From an uncultured Rhodocyclaceae bacterium (GTDB lineage: Bacteria; Pseudomonadota; Gammaproteobacteria; Burkholderiales; Rhodocyclaceae), in assembly GCA_907163075.1 (NCBI GenBank), contig CAJQTY010000001.1:992001-1056000 (forward strand): DNA of 64,000 nt. Reading direction: 5' to 3'. Both the position numbers and the translations under genes were made by a program. Shown here piece by piece: positions 46,848-56,598 of this stretch (position 1 is the first letter of the stretch; every line of letters begins with the position of its first letter). The notes under the pieces were generated by a model. The model searched no databases, was not told the origin of the DNA, and was given only the letters and a program-made list of their open reading frames with translations.

Positions 46848-48019
46848 CCGATGCTCTCCGCGAGCTGAAAGATCGGCAGATACATCAGCACCACGATCAG
46901 CCCGATCGCGCAACCGATGAACAGCATTAGCAGCGGGCCGAACAGGCGCGTTAGCCACTCAACCTCGCGCGCCGTCTCCTCCTCGTGGAATTCGGCCGAG
47001 CGAATGAGCATCTCACCCAGATTTCCGGCGCGCTCGCCTACCGTCAGCATGTGGCGAGCCACCGGCGTGATCAAGCCACACTCGGTCAGTGTGTCGGCAA
47101 AGCCGCGCCCCTCGCGGATGCGGGCAATCGCTGTACGCAAGCTATCGCGCAGCACCGGCGAGAGCAATCCCGCGACCATGCCCAAGGCGTTCACCGCCGG
47201 AATGCCACCCGCGAGGAGCATTCCCAGTGTGCGGTAGAAGCGCGCCAGATGGAACACACGAAGCCGGGTACCGACCATTGGAAGACGCCACGCCTCGCGC
47301 CGGACGGCCGCCCATAGCGCCGGGCTGCGCGCCGCTGCCACCAACGCGCCAATCGCAGCCAGCACCAGGACCCCCAGCAACATCGCATGCCCTTCGACGA
47401 ACAGACCCCAGTCGAGCAGCAGGCGCGAGAGCCAAGGCAGATCGCCGCCCAGATCCTCGTAAATGTGTGAGAAGCGCGGCACCACGTAGCCGAGCAGGAA
47501 CAGCACCACCATGCCGCCTACCCCCAGCAGCAGCACCGGGTAGATCGCCGCGCTGATGAGCTTGCCGCGCAGGCCATCGATCTGCTGTTGATAGGTTATG
47601 TAGCGGGAAAGTGCCCGGTCGAGATCGCTGGTGCGTTCGGCGGCGCGGATCATCGCGACGTAGAGATCAGGAAATGCCTGTGGTTCGGCCTCGAGCGCGC
47701 TAGACAGGGTGTGTCCCTCGCGCAGGGCTGTAAAAATATTCGACAGTACCCCCCGCACGGCGCCCCGGGTCTCCTTTTCGGTTAGGGCTGAGATTGCCTC
47801 TGCGAGCGGAATGCCGGCGTGCAGCAGAGCGAGCAGTTCCTGGTTGAAGAGTTGTAGCGGAAAGCGCGAACGCCGGCGCAGGCTTGCAAGACGCCGCGTT
47901 GACAGTACCGACAGACCGCGCGTCGCGGCCATGGCGCGCACATCGGCTTCGCTGGCCGCCTCAAGATCGGTCTCGATCACCGCCGCATCGGCACCGATGG
48001 CTTTTACGCGGTAGCGCAT
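46844..48019 (-). CDS. gspF: Inner-membrane platform protein GspF
   Basis: 391 aa from ATG 48,019. Two T2SSF domains (FNQELLALLHAGIPLAEAISAL..., FYRTLGMLLAGGIPAVNALGMVAGLL...) and three transmembrane segments (about residues 150-175, 205-228, 360-385). It forms the polytopic base that GspE works on. It starts 13 bp after gspG. Confidence 0.92.
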   Translation of the reverse strand: MRYRVKAIGADAAVIETDLEAASEADVRAMAATRGLSVLSTRRLASLRRRSRFPLQLFNQELLALLHAGIPLAEAISALTEKETRGAVRGVLSNIFTALREGHTLSSALEAEPQAFPDLYVAMIRAAERTSDLDRALSRYITYQQQIDGLRGKLISAAIYPVLLLGVGGMVVLFLLGYVVPRFSHIYEDLGGDLPWLSRLLLDWGLFVEGHAMLLGVLVLAAIGALVAAARSPALWAAVRREAWRLPMVGTRLRVFHLARFYRTLGMLLAGGIPAVNALGMVAGLLSPVLRDSLRTAIARIREGRGFADTLTECGLITPVARHMLTVGERAGNLGEMLIRSAEFHEEETAREVEWLTRLFGPLLMLFIGCAIGLIVVLMYLPIFQLAESIG

Positions 48020-48032
48020 CGCGCTCCGTTCC

Positions 48033-48482
48033 TCACCAGTTTCCGATATCCGCCGCCGGCCCCTCGCCCCCCGGCTGGGCATCCGCGCCGAGAGAGAAGA
48101 TATCGTACTCGCCGTGTTCGCCGGGTTGACGATATTGATAGGGCTTGCCCCACGGGTCGGCCGGTACCGCCTTCTTCAGATACGGCCCCTGCCAGCGCGA
48201 TTCGCCGACGGGTGCGACCATCAGCGCCGGCAGGCCCTGCGCGGTCGACGGATAGCGACCGACATCGAGCCGGTACTGGTCCAGCGCCTTGCCGAAGGCG
48301 TCGATCTGTGCCTGCGCTACCTTGGTTTGCGACTTGCCAATCTGGGAGAAGAAGCGCGGGCCGACGTAACCGGCCAGCAGGCCGATGATGACCATGACCA
48401 CCAGCAGTTCGAGCAGGGTGAAGCCGCGCCGCCGCAAGGCGCCAAGGGCACTGTATGCTCGCAGATTTTTGTTCTCGGTCAT
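48033..48482 (-). CDS. gspG: Major pseudopilin GspG
   Basis: 149 aa. Type IV prepilin signal RRRGFTLLELLVVMVIIGLLAG with cleavage expected after Gly and the conserved Glu5. The C-terminal GspG region (GRYPSTAQGLPALM..., WQGPYLKKAVPADPWGKPYQYRQPGEHGEYDIFSLGADAQPGGEGPAADIGNW) is the calcium-binding loop typical of major pseudopilins. No prepilin peptidase gene is in the window, so a genomic PilD must serve. Confidence 0.95.
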   Translation of the reverse strand: MTENKNLRAYSALGALRRRGFTLLELLVVMVIIGLLAGYVGPRFFSQIGKSQTKVAQAQIDAFGKALDQYRLDVGRYPSTAQGLPALMVAPVGESRWQGPYLKKAVPADPWGKPYQYRQPGEHGEYDIFSLGADAQPGGEGPAADIGNW

Positions 48483-49105
48483 TGCTTCCTCACATAGCAT
48501 GCACCCGCGTTATTGTGACACAAGCCGCGCCCAGTCGTTAGGCGTCACTGACGTGTAGCGCATCGTGCCAAGCGCGCTAGTCACATTTCGGACCAATCGT
48601 ACGTTGCTTCTAAACGGATTCGAGAGCTTAGATGCCGCCATACGGCGAGGCTCAGATCAAATACCTGTCATCACTGGCATCAAAAATCTCTTCTGGCGAG
48701 CAACGACGCTGGATGCTCTTGGCCAACCGGTGCAGACGCGCCACGACCTCAGAGAAACCAGTAAGCACGATGCAGGCCTGTGATCTCTACTTTCCCACAC
48801 CCCATGCACTCTCCGACAGTTGCAGGGAGGTGACGACGGTTGCTATCCGCACGTCGTTATTTCCTCAGGCGCGGGTAATTGCCGTCAGGAATACTCAGCT
48901 CATGCGGTTAAAATCTCTAACCTTGAACCTTCTCCTTTACTGAGACAAGACTGCAGCCGTGTCGGAAAATTTTACACACGGAGTCGTCTTATAGGCTATA
49001 GAAGTTATTTGCTCGCAAATAAATCAACAAGTTGCAACATTAATCATGCAATGGCATGAAATCTGCTTATATATTTTTGACTATCGTCACTCGGAGGAAA
49101 TAACA
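48483..49105. other. Intergenic between divergent gspG and PEP-CTERM gene
   Basis: 623 bp, AT-rich near 48,950-49,090. No convincing gene. It probably holds the promoters of both the gspG-F-E operon (minus) and the PEP-CTERM gene (plus). I could not fix either with confidence. Confidence 0.45.
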
Positions 49106-49693
49106 ATGAAAATCACGAAATTCTTTGCGTACGGCATATTAATGACTGGCATGTTCTTGGCACAAGGCGCTGCTAGCGCAGCGGATATCATGTGCGAGAC
49201 TTTTGCGAATAACCACATGAATGTCAGTGACGCGACTGTCACCGCATGTATCGACGCTGGCGTAGGAAACATCGGCCAGGGCAACCAAGCCAATGATGAC
49301 TTCCTGAATCAGTTGCCATCGGGTCACGGTTACAACACGATCGGTTATCAAACGTTTACGCAGACTGGTTTGAATGGGACATTCACCATCGACTCAAGTC
49401 AGTGGAACACGTATGCGGACCTGTTCGTTGGTTTCAAGTTCGGCACTGGCAATCAGCCGGATGAGTGGTTCATCTATCAGTTGAATGACCTCGTCTCCAG
49501 TGGGTCGTGGGAGTTCGTAGATGTCTATGGGAAAGGTAATGGTCTGTCCCACGTGTCTCTTTATGGCCGCGGTGACGATGGCGGCGGTGGTGGTGGCGGT
49601 GGCGGCAACGTTCCTGAACCGGGTTCTCTTGCCCTGCTGGGTTTAGGACTGGCCGCCCTTGGTTCCAGACTGCGCAAATCCCGCACGGCCTGA
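49106..49693 (+). CDS. PEP-CTERM protein
   Basis: 195 aa behind a strong CGGAGG site. N-terminal signal peptide (FFAYGILMTGMFLAQGAASA). A small beta-rich middle (LNGTFTIDSSQWNTYADLFVGFKFGTGNQPDEWFIYQLND) and a Gly-rich linker precede VPEPGSLALLGLGLAALGSRLRK, the canonical PEP-CTERM sorting tail. Such proteins are cut by an exosortase (EpsH/XrtA) and exported to the surface or EPS. No exosortase lies in the window. Confidence 0.92.
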   Translation: MKITKFFAYGILMTGMFLAQGAASAADIMCETFANNHMNVSDATVTACIDAGVGNIGQGNQANDDFLNQLPSGHGYNTIGYQTFTQTGLNGTFTIDSSQWNTYADLFVGFKFGTGNQPDEWFIYQLNDLVSSGSWEFVDVYGKGNGLSHVSLYGRGDDGGGGGGGGGNVPEPGSLALLGLGLAALGSRLRKSRTA

Positions 49694-49720
49694 ATCCGAC
49701 GATTCTCTGATTCGTTCTTA

Positions 49721-49762
49721 AAAAAAGCGCCGCGCTGTTATTCAGCGCGGCGCTTTTATTTT
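49721..49762. terminator. Bidirectional Rho-independent terminator
   Basis: A-rich run, then AAGCGCCGCGCTG, a short loop and CAGCGCGGCGCTT followed by T-rich sequence. The stem is 13 bp or more, perfect. It lies between two converging genes (PEP-CTERM, plus; protease, minus) and serves both. Confidence 0.95.
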
Positions 49763-49771
49763 GGGTTGAAG

Positions 49772-51583
49772 TTAGCGCGTAACCTGAACGCTCTTGCTCC
49801 CCACGTTGCCTGCGGCATCGACCGCTTGCAGCAGGAGCGTATGTGCGCCTACAGCCGCTTTTTTCGTATTCCACGAGAACGAAAGACTGGACGCGGTTGA
49901 GTTGCTGACCAGTGTGCCGTCGACGTACAGACGCAGGTTCTTCACACCAACGTTGTCGCTTGCACTTCCTGTCACGCTCACCACGCCGCTCACCTTGCTA
50001 CCCGCTGCCGGATTGCTTATTGCGCCCACTGGAGCGATCGTGTCGGGCGTCGCAACCGCATTCGAAATGATCACCGATACAGCCTTGCTCGAAGAGTTAC
50101 CCGCTGCGTCGTAGGCATAGGCCGTCAATGTCGCACTGCCGTCGGCTATCGTGGTGCTATCCCAGCTAAAGCCATACGGCGCGGTCGAATCGCTGCCGAT
50201 CTTGTTGCCATTAACCATCAGATCCACGCGGCTGACGCCGACGTTGTCACTGGTCGTCACATCGACGGCCACCAGTCCCTTTACCGTACCGCCGGCGGTC
50301 AGATTGCTGATGCTGACAGTAGGTGCGGTTGTATCGCTAGCCTTTGCGACCTGCGCGGCCTGCACTGCCGCAGCCACATTCACCCGACCGTTGCCGTAGT
50401 ACGAATCCCAACCTGCCGTACCCAGATCCACCGCCGACGAGAACAGGAGCTTTTCGAGATCTGCGGCACAGAGCGTGGGGTTCGCCACTTTCATTAGGGC
50501 GATCGTCCCCGCGACGATCGGGCTCGCCATCGAGGTGCCCCACCATTGCTGATATGAACCTCCGCGAACAGTCGTCCAGATATTGATACCCGGCGCGGCG
50601 ATGTCGACGTACTTACCGTAGCTCGAGAACGAATTTTTCACGTCGCTGCTATCGGTGGCAGCGACGCTGACCATCGTGTCACTGGCCGCGATGAGTTCTT
50701 CGCCGCCGCTGTTGCCTGCGGCCACGACCGTGACGCCGCCCTTGTTCTTGAAATATTGCGCCGCGTTCTGCACCGCTGAACTGCTTGACACACCGTTGTA
50801 GCTGATGTTCGCGACATTGGCGCCCTTGTCCGCAGCCCATGTCAATCCCTGTGCGACGGTGCTCCAGTAGGCGTAGGCGTTGGCATCAGCGATGCGGATT
50901 GGCATAATCATCGCGCTGCCCGCGACCGATGCAATACCAGCGCTGTTGTTCGTAGTTGCCGCTGCAGCACCTGCAACTGCCGTGCCATGACCGTTCACGT
51001 CGGCCGCGTTTGAATTGTTGTCGAGGAAATTCCACCCCCCCACGAGTTTGCCAACAAGATCAGGATGAGAGCCATCGACACCCGAATCGAGAATTGCGAT
51101 GGTTACCCCAGCGCCGGTCGTGACGTCCCACGCTGCATTCGCTTGTATCTTGGCTATGTGCCACTCACTGCCGAAGTAGGGGTCGTTCGCTGTACCTGCT
51201 CCCTTCACAAACATGTCCCGCTCGGCGAACTTGAGGTGTTTGTTGTTTTTCAGCAGCGTTTCAACAGCTTTTTCCGACACATTGGCCGGCAGTTGAACGA
51301 CATGCACGTTGATGCCGTTAATGCGCCCGATGGACTTTCCGCCATGAGGCTTGAGAATCTTGTCGAACTCGGCATCTGACAAACCAGGCCGCGGTTGTAC
51401 CAGCAGTCGGCCGGGCGCCCATTGGGCTGCGCTGGAGGTGGTTTGTGCCGCAGCCGGTAGTACACCTGTACCAAACGCAAACGCCACGGCGACCAAGGCG
51501 GGCAGGCCCCGGAGGGATGTGCTAAAAGTAGAATTATCGGAATGGTACGTGTGACGTTGCGAAATGTTCATCTTCATCTCCAT
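49772..51583 (-). CDS. Secreted subtilisin-like (S8) serine protease with Ig-like tail
   Basis: 603 aa from the ATG at 51,583; several ATG codons cluster here and the start could be 51,613 or 51,571. Signal peptide (LPALVAVAFAFGTGVLPAAAQ), I9 propeptide (GRLLVQPRPGLSDAEF..), then the catalytic triad in order: Asp in AILDSGVDG (near 163), His in NGHGTAVAG (near 195), Ser in GTSMASP (near 347). Two Ig-like Big_9 repeats follow (TAPTVSISNL..., IAPVGAISNP...). Placement inside the type II secretion cluster suggests it is a substrate of that system. Confidence 0.93.
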   Translation of the reverse strand: MEMKMNISQRHTYHSDNSTFSTSLRGLPALVAVAFAFGTGVLPAAAQTTSSAAQWAPGRLLVQPRPGLSDAEFDKILKPHGGKSIGRINGINVHVVQLPANVSEKAVETLLKNNKHLKFAERDMFVKGAGTANDPYFGSEWHIAKIQANAAWDVTTGAGVTIAILDSGVDGSHPDLVGKLVGGWNFLDNNSNAADVNGHGTAVAGAAAATTNNSAGIASVAGSAMIMPIRIADANAYAYWSTVAQGLTWAADKGANVANISYNGVSSSSAVQNAAQYFKNKGGVTVVAAGNSGGEELIAASDTMVSVAATDSSDVKNSFSSYGKYVDIAAPGINIWTTVRGGSYQQWWGTSMASPIVAGTIALMKVANPTLCAADLEKLLFSSAVDLGTAGWDSYYGNGRVNVAAAVQAAQVAKASDTTAPTVSISNLTAGGTVKGLVAVDVTTSDNVGVSRVDLMVNGNKIGSDSTAPYGFSWDSTTIADGSATLTAYAYDAAGNSSSKAVSVIISNAVATPDTIAPVGAISNPAAGSKVSGVVSVTGSASDNVGVKNLRLYVDGTLVSNSTASSLSFSWNTKKAAVGAHTLLLQAVDAAGNVGSKSVQVTR

Positions 51584-52000
51584 GCTCTCGTTGGGGCCAT
51601 AAGACGTGCACACGAGACTGCATGGACGAAAGACGAACCTTCTCAGAGGAAGGCATGATCATACCGCCTGGCAATCCCGCTGTCATTGGGCACGAACCCT
51701 TTAGACCGGTGATTTTGCGTCCCCGCCTTTCGACGGGTTTACCTTTTTCAGGCAGCGGCGGCACGGATGCCGACGCTGGGTACAACAACATAAAACAACA
51801 CTTAGCTATGAACTATTTAACACCCTACGCTCTTTAATTTAATGAACTAAGCTACCAATGTCAACGACCTGACCGGGTTTACCTTTAGCAATTTAAAAAA
51901 TAAATGAGCACCTGATTCCGGAAAGCCGCAACAAACCACGCTGGAAGCGGCTCCGACACTCGAACTACCATGTCTGGCGGTCACCATAACGGCTTTGGGC
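51584..52000. other. Intergenic, no gene seen
   Basis: 417 bp between the minor pseudopilin operon and the protease, no convincing gene. The region 51,790-51,860 is AT-rich and may contain the protease promoter. Confidence 0.45.
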
Positions 52001-52501
52001 TCACGGTGCCGCGTCTGTGCGGGACGCCTCCTGCAGACCAGGACGGAAAACCCACTCCGAATACTTCGTGGCCGATTTGGCGGCGCCATCCAGTTCCGGC
52101 GGGAGATCATTGCGGCGGATGGGAGCCAGCGTGGACAGGCTGTGAATGCCGACGATGGCTTCGCCAGCGCGCACCAGTCCCCACTCGGCACGCCCGGTCA
52201 GCGGGTCGCGGTAGATGCGCCGCAGGTGGCGGCGCGGCGCAGGAAAGCGCTGGTCCTCGACAAGTTGCTCCAGCTTCGTCGGCCACGCCGTCAAACCCGC
52301 AGGCGTTTCGTCGCGATAGCGTGCCAGCGCACGCGCCATCTCGCTGCCGACGGCGAGCAACTCGGCTTCGCGCTCGCGCTGCGCGACCGCCTGCCAGACC
52401 ACCCCGGCCTGCGCGGCCAGCAGACCGAGTCCGGCAACGACGAACAGCACCAGCAGGTAGGTGTAACCGTGCTGGCCGCGTGGCGAGCTACCAGTCGGCA
52501 T
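52001..52501 (-). CDS. Minor pseudopilin-like protein
   Basis: 166 aa. The prepilin-like N-terminus is HGYTYLLVLFVVAGLGLLAAQAG, with Thr where Glu5 is usual in pseudopilins. A helical spine and a C-terminal globular part follow (RRIYRDPLTGRAEWGLVRAGEAIVGIHSL). It overlaps the preceding gene by 14 bases. Likely a minor pseudopilin of GspH/I/K type; the lack of Glu5 is a GspK-like trait. Confidence 0.75.
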   Translation of the reverse strand: MPTGSSPRGQHGYTYLLVLFVVAGLGLLAAQAGVVWQAVAQREREAELLAVGSEMARALARYRDETPAGLTAWPTKLEQLVEDQRFPAPRRHLRRIYRDPLTGRAEWGLVRAGEAIVGIHSLSTLAPIRRNDLPPELDGAAKSATKYSEWVFRPGLQEASRTDAAP

Positions 52502-52880
52502 AGGCGGTTCCGTCGCGCGCATTGCTGGGCGCACCGCTATGCACGTCGCGCATGCCGCCTTCCTCACCCTCGCGCGGTGGGACGATTTGCCAGGTGTTTG
52601 TCCGCTCGGTGATGGGATCGAGCGGCAGGGCGCGAAGATAGCGTCGACTAACCAGTTCCTCAAGATCCTTTGGATAAACGCCGGTGTCGGCGCGGAACTT
52701 GTCGATCGCATCCCGCATCACACTGAGCGACTGTTTTAGCGTGACCTCGCGCGTATGGTCCAGGTGACCAAAGTAGCGCGGTGCGACGATCGATAACAGC
52801 GTAGCGATAATCGCCATCACCACCAGCAATTCGATGAGTGTGAACCCCGCTGAGCTCGATTTGCTTCGCGCTATCCTCAT
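52488..52880 (-). CDS. Minor pseudopilin
   Basis: 130 aa from ATG 52,880. SSAGFTLIELLVVMAIIATLLSIVAPRYF is a textbook type IV prepilin N-terminus with Glu5. The C-terminal half is GspG-like (DTGVYPKDLEELVSRRYLRALPLDPITERTNTWQIV). It lies eight bases after the previous pseudopilin stop. Confidence 0.9.
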   Translation of the reverse strand: MRIARSKSSSAGFTLIELLVVMAIIATLLSIVAPRYFGHLDHTREVTLKQSLSVMRDAIDKFRADTGVYPKDLEELVSRRYLRALPLDPITERTNTWQIVPPREGEEGGMRDVHSGAPSNARDGTAYADW

Positions 52881-52888
52881 CCCTGTAC

Positions 52889-53362
52889 TCACCACTCGCG
52901 ATAGGGTATGCCGTTGAGCCCAGTGCGCTCCGACAGCGAATACACATCGAACACGTCCGCACCCTCGCGCGGTGCCCCCGGTGGGCTCGCGTAACTCCGT
53001 TTGCCCCAAGTCTTGTCAGCAGGCACGGTGGGGTCGGTGTAAAACGGATCACGCGGAATGCGTCGCAGGAAATAGATCCGTCGCCCCGATGGATCGGCCG
53101 CATCGGGCACACCGTTGACCAAGGTTGCCAGATCCGGCGGATAGCCTGACGCGCCGACTTTGCGCTCGATGCGCTGGGCGACGGACGCCGCTCTATACGC
53201 ATCCAGTTCGTTGCGGATCTGACGCAGTGCAATCCGCAACTCGGATTCCTTCGCTCGCTGCGCCCCCAGTTCCGCCAACGGCATGGCTCCGGCCGCGAGA
53301 ATGCCGATGATGGCTACCGTCACCACCAGTTCGATGAGGGTAAAGCCGTTCGCTTTACGCAT
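52889..53362 (-). CDS. Minor pseudopilin
   Basis: 157 aa. KANGFTLIELVVTVAIIGILAAGA is the prepilin signal with Glu5. The rest is GspG-like (GYPPDLATLVNGVPDAADPSGRRIYFLRRIPRDPFYTD). The ATG shares a base with the secretin stop (TAATG), so it is translationally coupled. Confidence 0.9.
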   Translation of the reverse strand: MRKANGFTLIELVVTVAIIGILAAGAMPLAELGAQRAKESELRIALRQIRNELDAYRAASVAQRIERKVGASGYPPDLATLVNGVPDAADPSGRRIYFLRRIPRDPFYTDPTVPADKTWGKRSYASPPGAPREGADVFDVYSLSERTGLNGIPYREW

Positions 53363-55599
53363 TACGGCGCGATCGTGATCGCTGTCGACGCGCTCGCGGG
53401 TGTGGCAATGCGCTGGCCGGCGACCTCCAGGTTTACGCCGGTTACCGCGACGCTGGCCATCCCCTTGGCTTCTGCCTTGACGCGGAACACCACCGGCAGG
53501 TTGACCGGTAGCGTGCCTGCTGGCAGAACGACGTTTGCCTGCCCCGGCGCGGGACCCGATAAACCGACCGGGTCGAGCAGCTTGGCGTCGTATTCCACAT
53601 TAACTACGCCGCCATCGTGACGCCCGCGTCCGCCCAATTCCATGGTTAGCGTCAGCGTCTCACCGGGCTGCCCCGTGGTCGGCCCCGCCAAGCGAATCGC
53701 CACCCCCTCCGGCCGAGGCTCGGCTGGAGCGAGCGTCGGTGCTGCGGGTAGAACCAGCGGCGAGAGTACGGCGGCGGGCACCATAGCCCCCGCGTTCCGC
53801 AGACTTAGACTGCCACCAGGGGTCGTACCAATCCTCAGCGGCAGCGCACCAACGCTGGCCTCCGTGCCAGACGGCAATTCATCGCGAGCCGACACTGGCG
53901 GAACCACGTTGCGCAGGATATGTGGCGTAATCAACAACACGATCTCGGTCTTCTTGCCGTTGTCGCCATGCGTCGAGAACAGACGGCCAACCACCGGCAG
54001 GTCGCCAAGGATGGGGATGCGCCGCACGGCCAAGCGGTCCTCATCGCTGATTAGACCTGCGAGAACTTGCGTTTCACCATTCTTCAGACGCAGGGTCGTC
54101 ATCGCACTGCGCGTGCCAATGCGGTAGGCAAGCGAGCCTTCAGGCCCCTTCACTTCTTCAATGATGTTGCTGACTTCCAGGCCAACCTTGATGGCCACTT
54201 GGTCATCGAGCGTGACACTGGGTTCGACATCAAGTTTGACTCCCACGTCGAGATAACTCACCGAGGCTGCTACCCCGACGTTCGCCGTCGAAGTCGTAGT
54301 AAACACCGGAAGCTTGTCGCCGATGTGCACCTTTGCCGCAGAGCGGTTTTTCACGCGGATGCGCGGGTTCGCCAGGATGCTGGTGTCGCTGTCCTCACTG
54401 AGGATGCGCAACACCGCTGCCGGATTGGCCGTGTAGGGCACCAGCGCGTTGGTATTCTGCAAGTTGACATTACCTGGGACCAGTGCGCCACCCGCTGCGC
54501 CGGTGAGCAGGCCGTAACCAATCTCGTCGGGCAACTTGAGGCCGATGTCGCGCAGTTTGCTGCGGCTAACCTCCAGGACTTCGACGTCGAGCATCACTTC
54601 CGGTTCAGCGACATCCAGCGATGCGATCAGGCGCTCAGCCAGTCGCACCGCCTCTGCCGTGTCCTTGACCACAACGAGGTTGAGTTTCTCGTCGATAAAC
54701 AGGTCACGTGTCTTCACCAACTGCTTAATCAGGGCCTGCACTTGCTTCACATCGGTGTGGGCTAGATAAAAGCTGCGCGACACCAACTCCTGATATTCAC
54801 GCTGTTTAGCCGGTGTGGCCGGATAGACCAACACCGAGTTGGCGTTGACCAATCGCGTCTCGATTTGTTGCGTGGCCGCCAGCAATTTGAGCACCTCGCC
54901 CACCGTGCTGTCCCGCACCATAAGCGTCACCAACCCGTCGTCACGCATCTCCCGGTCAAACACGAAATTCAGCCCGGCTGCGCGCGACAGGACTTCGAAC
55001 ACCGCACGCAGGGGTGCCTCGCGGAGCTGTAATGTAACCGGTTTGGTCAATGGCCCCCCCGGCACGAGCGCCTTCTCCGGCCACTCCCGCGCGCGACGCT
55101 CGTCCACCTCGCGCAGCAGGCGCCGAGCACGCGGGTTGGCCGGCACTTCCGCCAGCACCGAGCGCCCCAGGCGTTCGGCCGTGGCTATGTCTCCGCGCGC
55201 CAGAGCCGCCTCCGCCTCAGCCACGCGCATCTGGCGACGGCGCTCATCGGCGATGGATTCAATCCCGGCCGCGGCACGCGAATGCCACGCGTCGATCTCC
55301 TGAACCTTGCGGAAGTATTGTTCCGCCCGATCAAAGTCACCCATCGCGAGCGCCTGCTCGGCGGCGGCCAGATAATTGCCGGTAAGGCGCTCCCGCTGGC
55401 GCAGGTAATAGGCACGCAGCTCAAGATTGCGCGGCTCCTGGCGCACACGTTGCTCAAGTGCAGGGAGGTTAGTCGCCGGATCGCCGTCAGCGAACTCGAT
55501 GCGGCTGCTATCTAGCACCGAATTTGTCATGCAGGCGGACAGCAACCCGCAGAGGACCAGCGGCAAGAGACAATACAAACACTTAGGGCGTAGAGTCAT
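53362..55599 (-). CDS. gspD: Outer-membrane secretin GspD with C-terminal cohesin-like domain
   Basis: 745 aa. Lipoprotein signal with lipobox LLSAC (Cys23). A helical tetratricopeptide-like segment (about 40-170) leads to an N-domain (REAPLRAVFEVLSRAAGLNFVFDREM). Then comes the secretin domain with the conserved VPILGDLPVVGRLFSTHGDNGKKTEIVLLITPHILR. A final domain of about 100 residues (GQPGETLTLTMELGG...VNVEYDAKLLDPV) looks like a cohesin fold. It forms the outer-membrane pore. First gene of the minor pseudopilin operon. Confidence 0.92.
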   Translation of the reverse strand: MTLRPKCLYCLLPLVLCGLLSACMTNSVLDSSRIEFADGDPATNLPALEQRVRQEPRNLELRAYYLRQRERLTGNYLAAAEQALAMGDFDRAEQYFRKVQEIDAWHSRAAAGIESIADERRRQMRVAEAEAALARGDIATAERLGRSVLAEVPANPRARRLLREVDERRAREWPEKALVPGGPLTKPVTLQLREAPLRAVFEVLSRAAGLNFVFDREMRDDGLVTLMVRDSTVGEVLKLLAATQQIETRLVNANSVLVYPATPAKQREYQELVSRSFYLAHTDVKQVQALIKQLVKTRDLFIDEKLNLVVVKDTAEAVRLAERLIASLDVAEPEVMLDVEVLEVSRSKLRDIGLKLPDEIGYGLLTGAAGGALVPGNVNLQNTNALVPYTANPAAVLRILSEDSDTSILANPRIRVKNRSAAKVHIGDKLPVFTTTSTANVGVAASVSYLDVGVKLDVEPSVTLDDQVAIKVGLEVSNIIEEVKGPEGSLAYRIGTRSAMTTLRLKNGETQVLAGLISDEDRLAVRRIPILGDLPVVGRLFSTHGDNGKKTEIVLLITPHILRNVVPPVSARDELPSGTEASVGALPLRIGTTPGGSLSLRNAGAMVPAAVLSPLVLPAAPTLAPAEPRPEGVAIRLAGPTTGQPGETLTLTMELGGRGRHDGGVVNVEYDAKLLDPVGLSGPAPGQANVVLPAGTLPVNLPVVFRVKAEAKGMASVAVTGVNLEVAGQRIATPASASTAITIAP

Positions 55600-56598
55600 G
55601 ATCGGCCATGTCGAGCGTTCTTTCGGTAGCTAAGCATTATTGGGGTCTGCGTGGCTATCTGTACAGCACTGTTTTGGAAGCGTTCAGGCAGCCAGCGCAT
55701 AACAGCAATCGAGCAAGAAAAGCTCGCCTCCTTCCATGGTGGTTATCTGCCCCTTGCAAATCCCGTGCATCACTTCGCCCCCAAGCCTTCATATTACTGG
55801 CTGCGCGGAAGGATGGGAAACCCATCACGGGTTGCGTGTTTCATTTTACTGTTCATTTATCTTGTTCAATGATGTCATTGAGGCACCTGATTTGACGAAC
55901 CTCGATTTAGGCCTAGCCCGATCCTTATTGATTGCAACCATATCCTTCGGTTAGCACTGAATTTGTCCATCGCTACCTTCTCTGGATAGCCCACCTTATT
56001 GCATCGATTTTTTCGAAAAACCGTATCGCTGCAGCCTTGCCTCGTCTTGGTCGAGGCAGGAAATTGATGGTGTTCATTTTCGGCTCAGTTCGCGTCTATT
56101 CTTCGTTTAGCCGACAGCGTGAAATATGAGGATTCGCGGAGCGAGTAGTGAGCTCGCGATCACGGGCAATTATTCGCCGCCATTCGAGATGATATTATGG
56201 CCTACGGTTGGCAACCTACTCATTGCGCACCAAGCTGACTCGGACCACTACCTTCCGTTAAGGGCGAGGTCGAGACCGCCGGTGCGCTGTCTCGACCGAC
56301 GGCTTGACGATCATAAAGCCGCCGTAGCCCTTGCAAACGTCATCAGGCTGTTGAGGGTCGGATGCGGTAGTAGACTGAAGTCCCAACCGGTCATCCGAGC
56401 CAAATATAAGGCCTACGACCGTTGACCTGCGCATTGCTGCCGTTGGTAGCGCACAACCCCAACGACCGCAGTGGCCGACCTGCAGCCGTCTACTCTGCCC
56501 ACGCTGAGCCTTGGCAATTGCCTGCACCTCATCCTTAAACGAGCCGCATTTCTTGAACTTCTGCCGCCACGCAGTGTCTCGCATTGCTCCTCAACCAT
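55600..56598. other. Intergenic, about 1 kb, no gene seen
   Basis: Frames in all directions are short and not protein-like. The presumed promoter of gspD lies at its left end. The right end borders the P4-type integrase gene and may include the attachment junction, which I cannot place. Confidence 0.5.
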
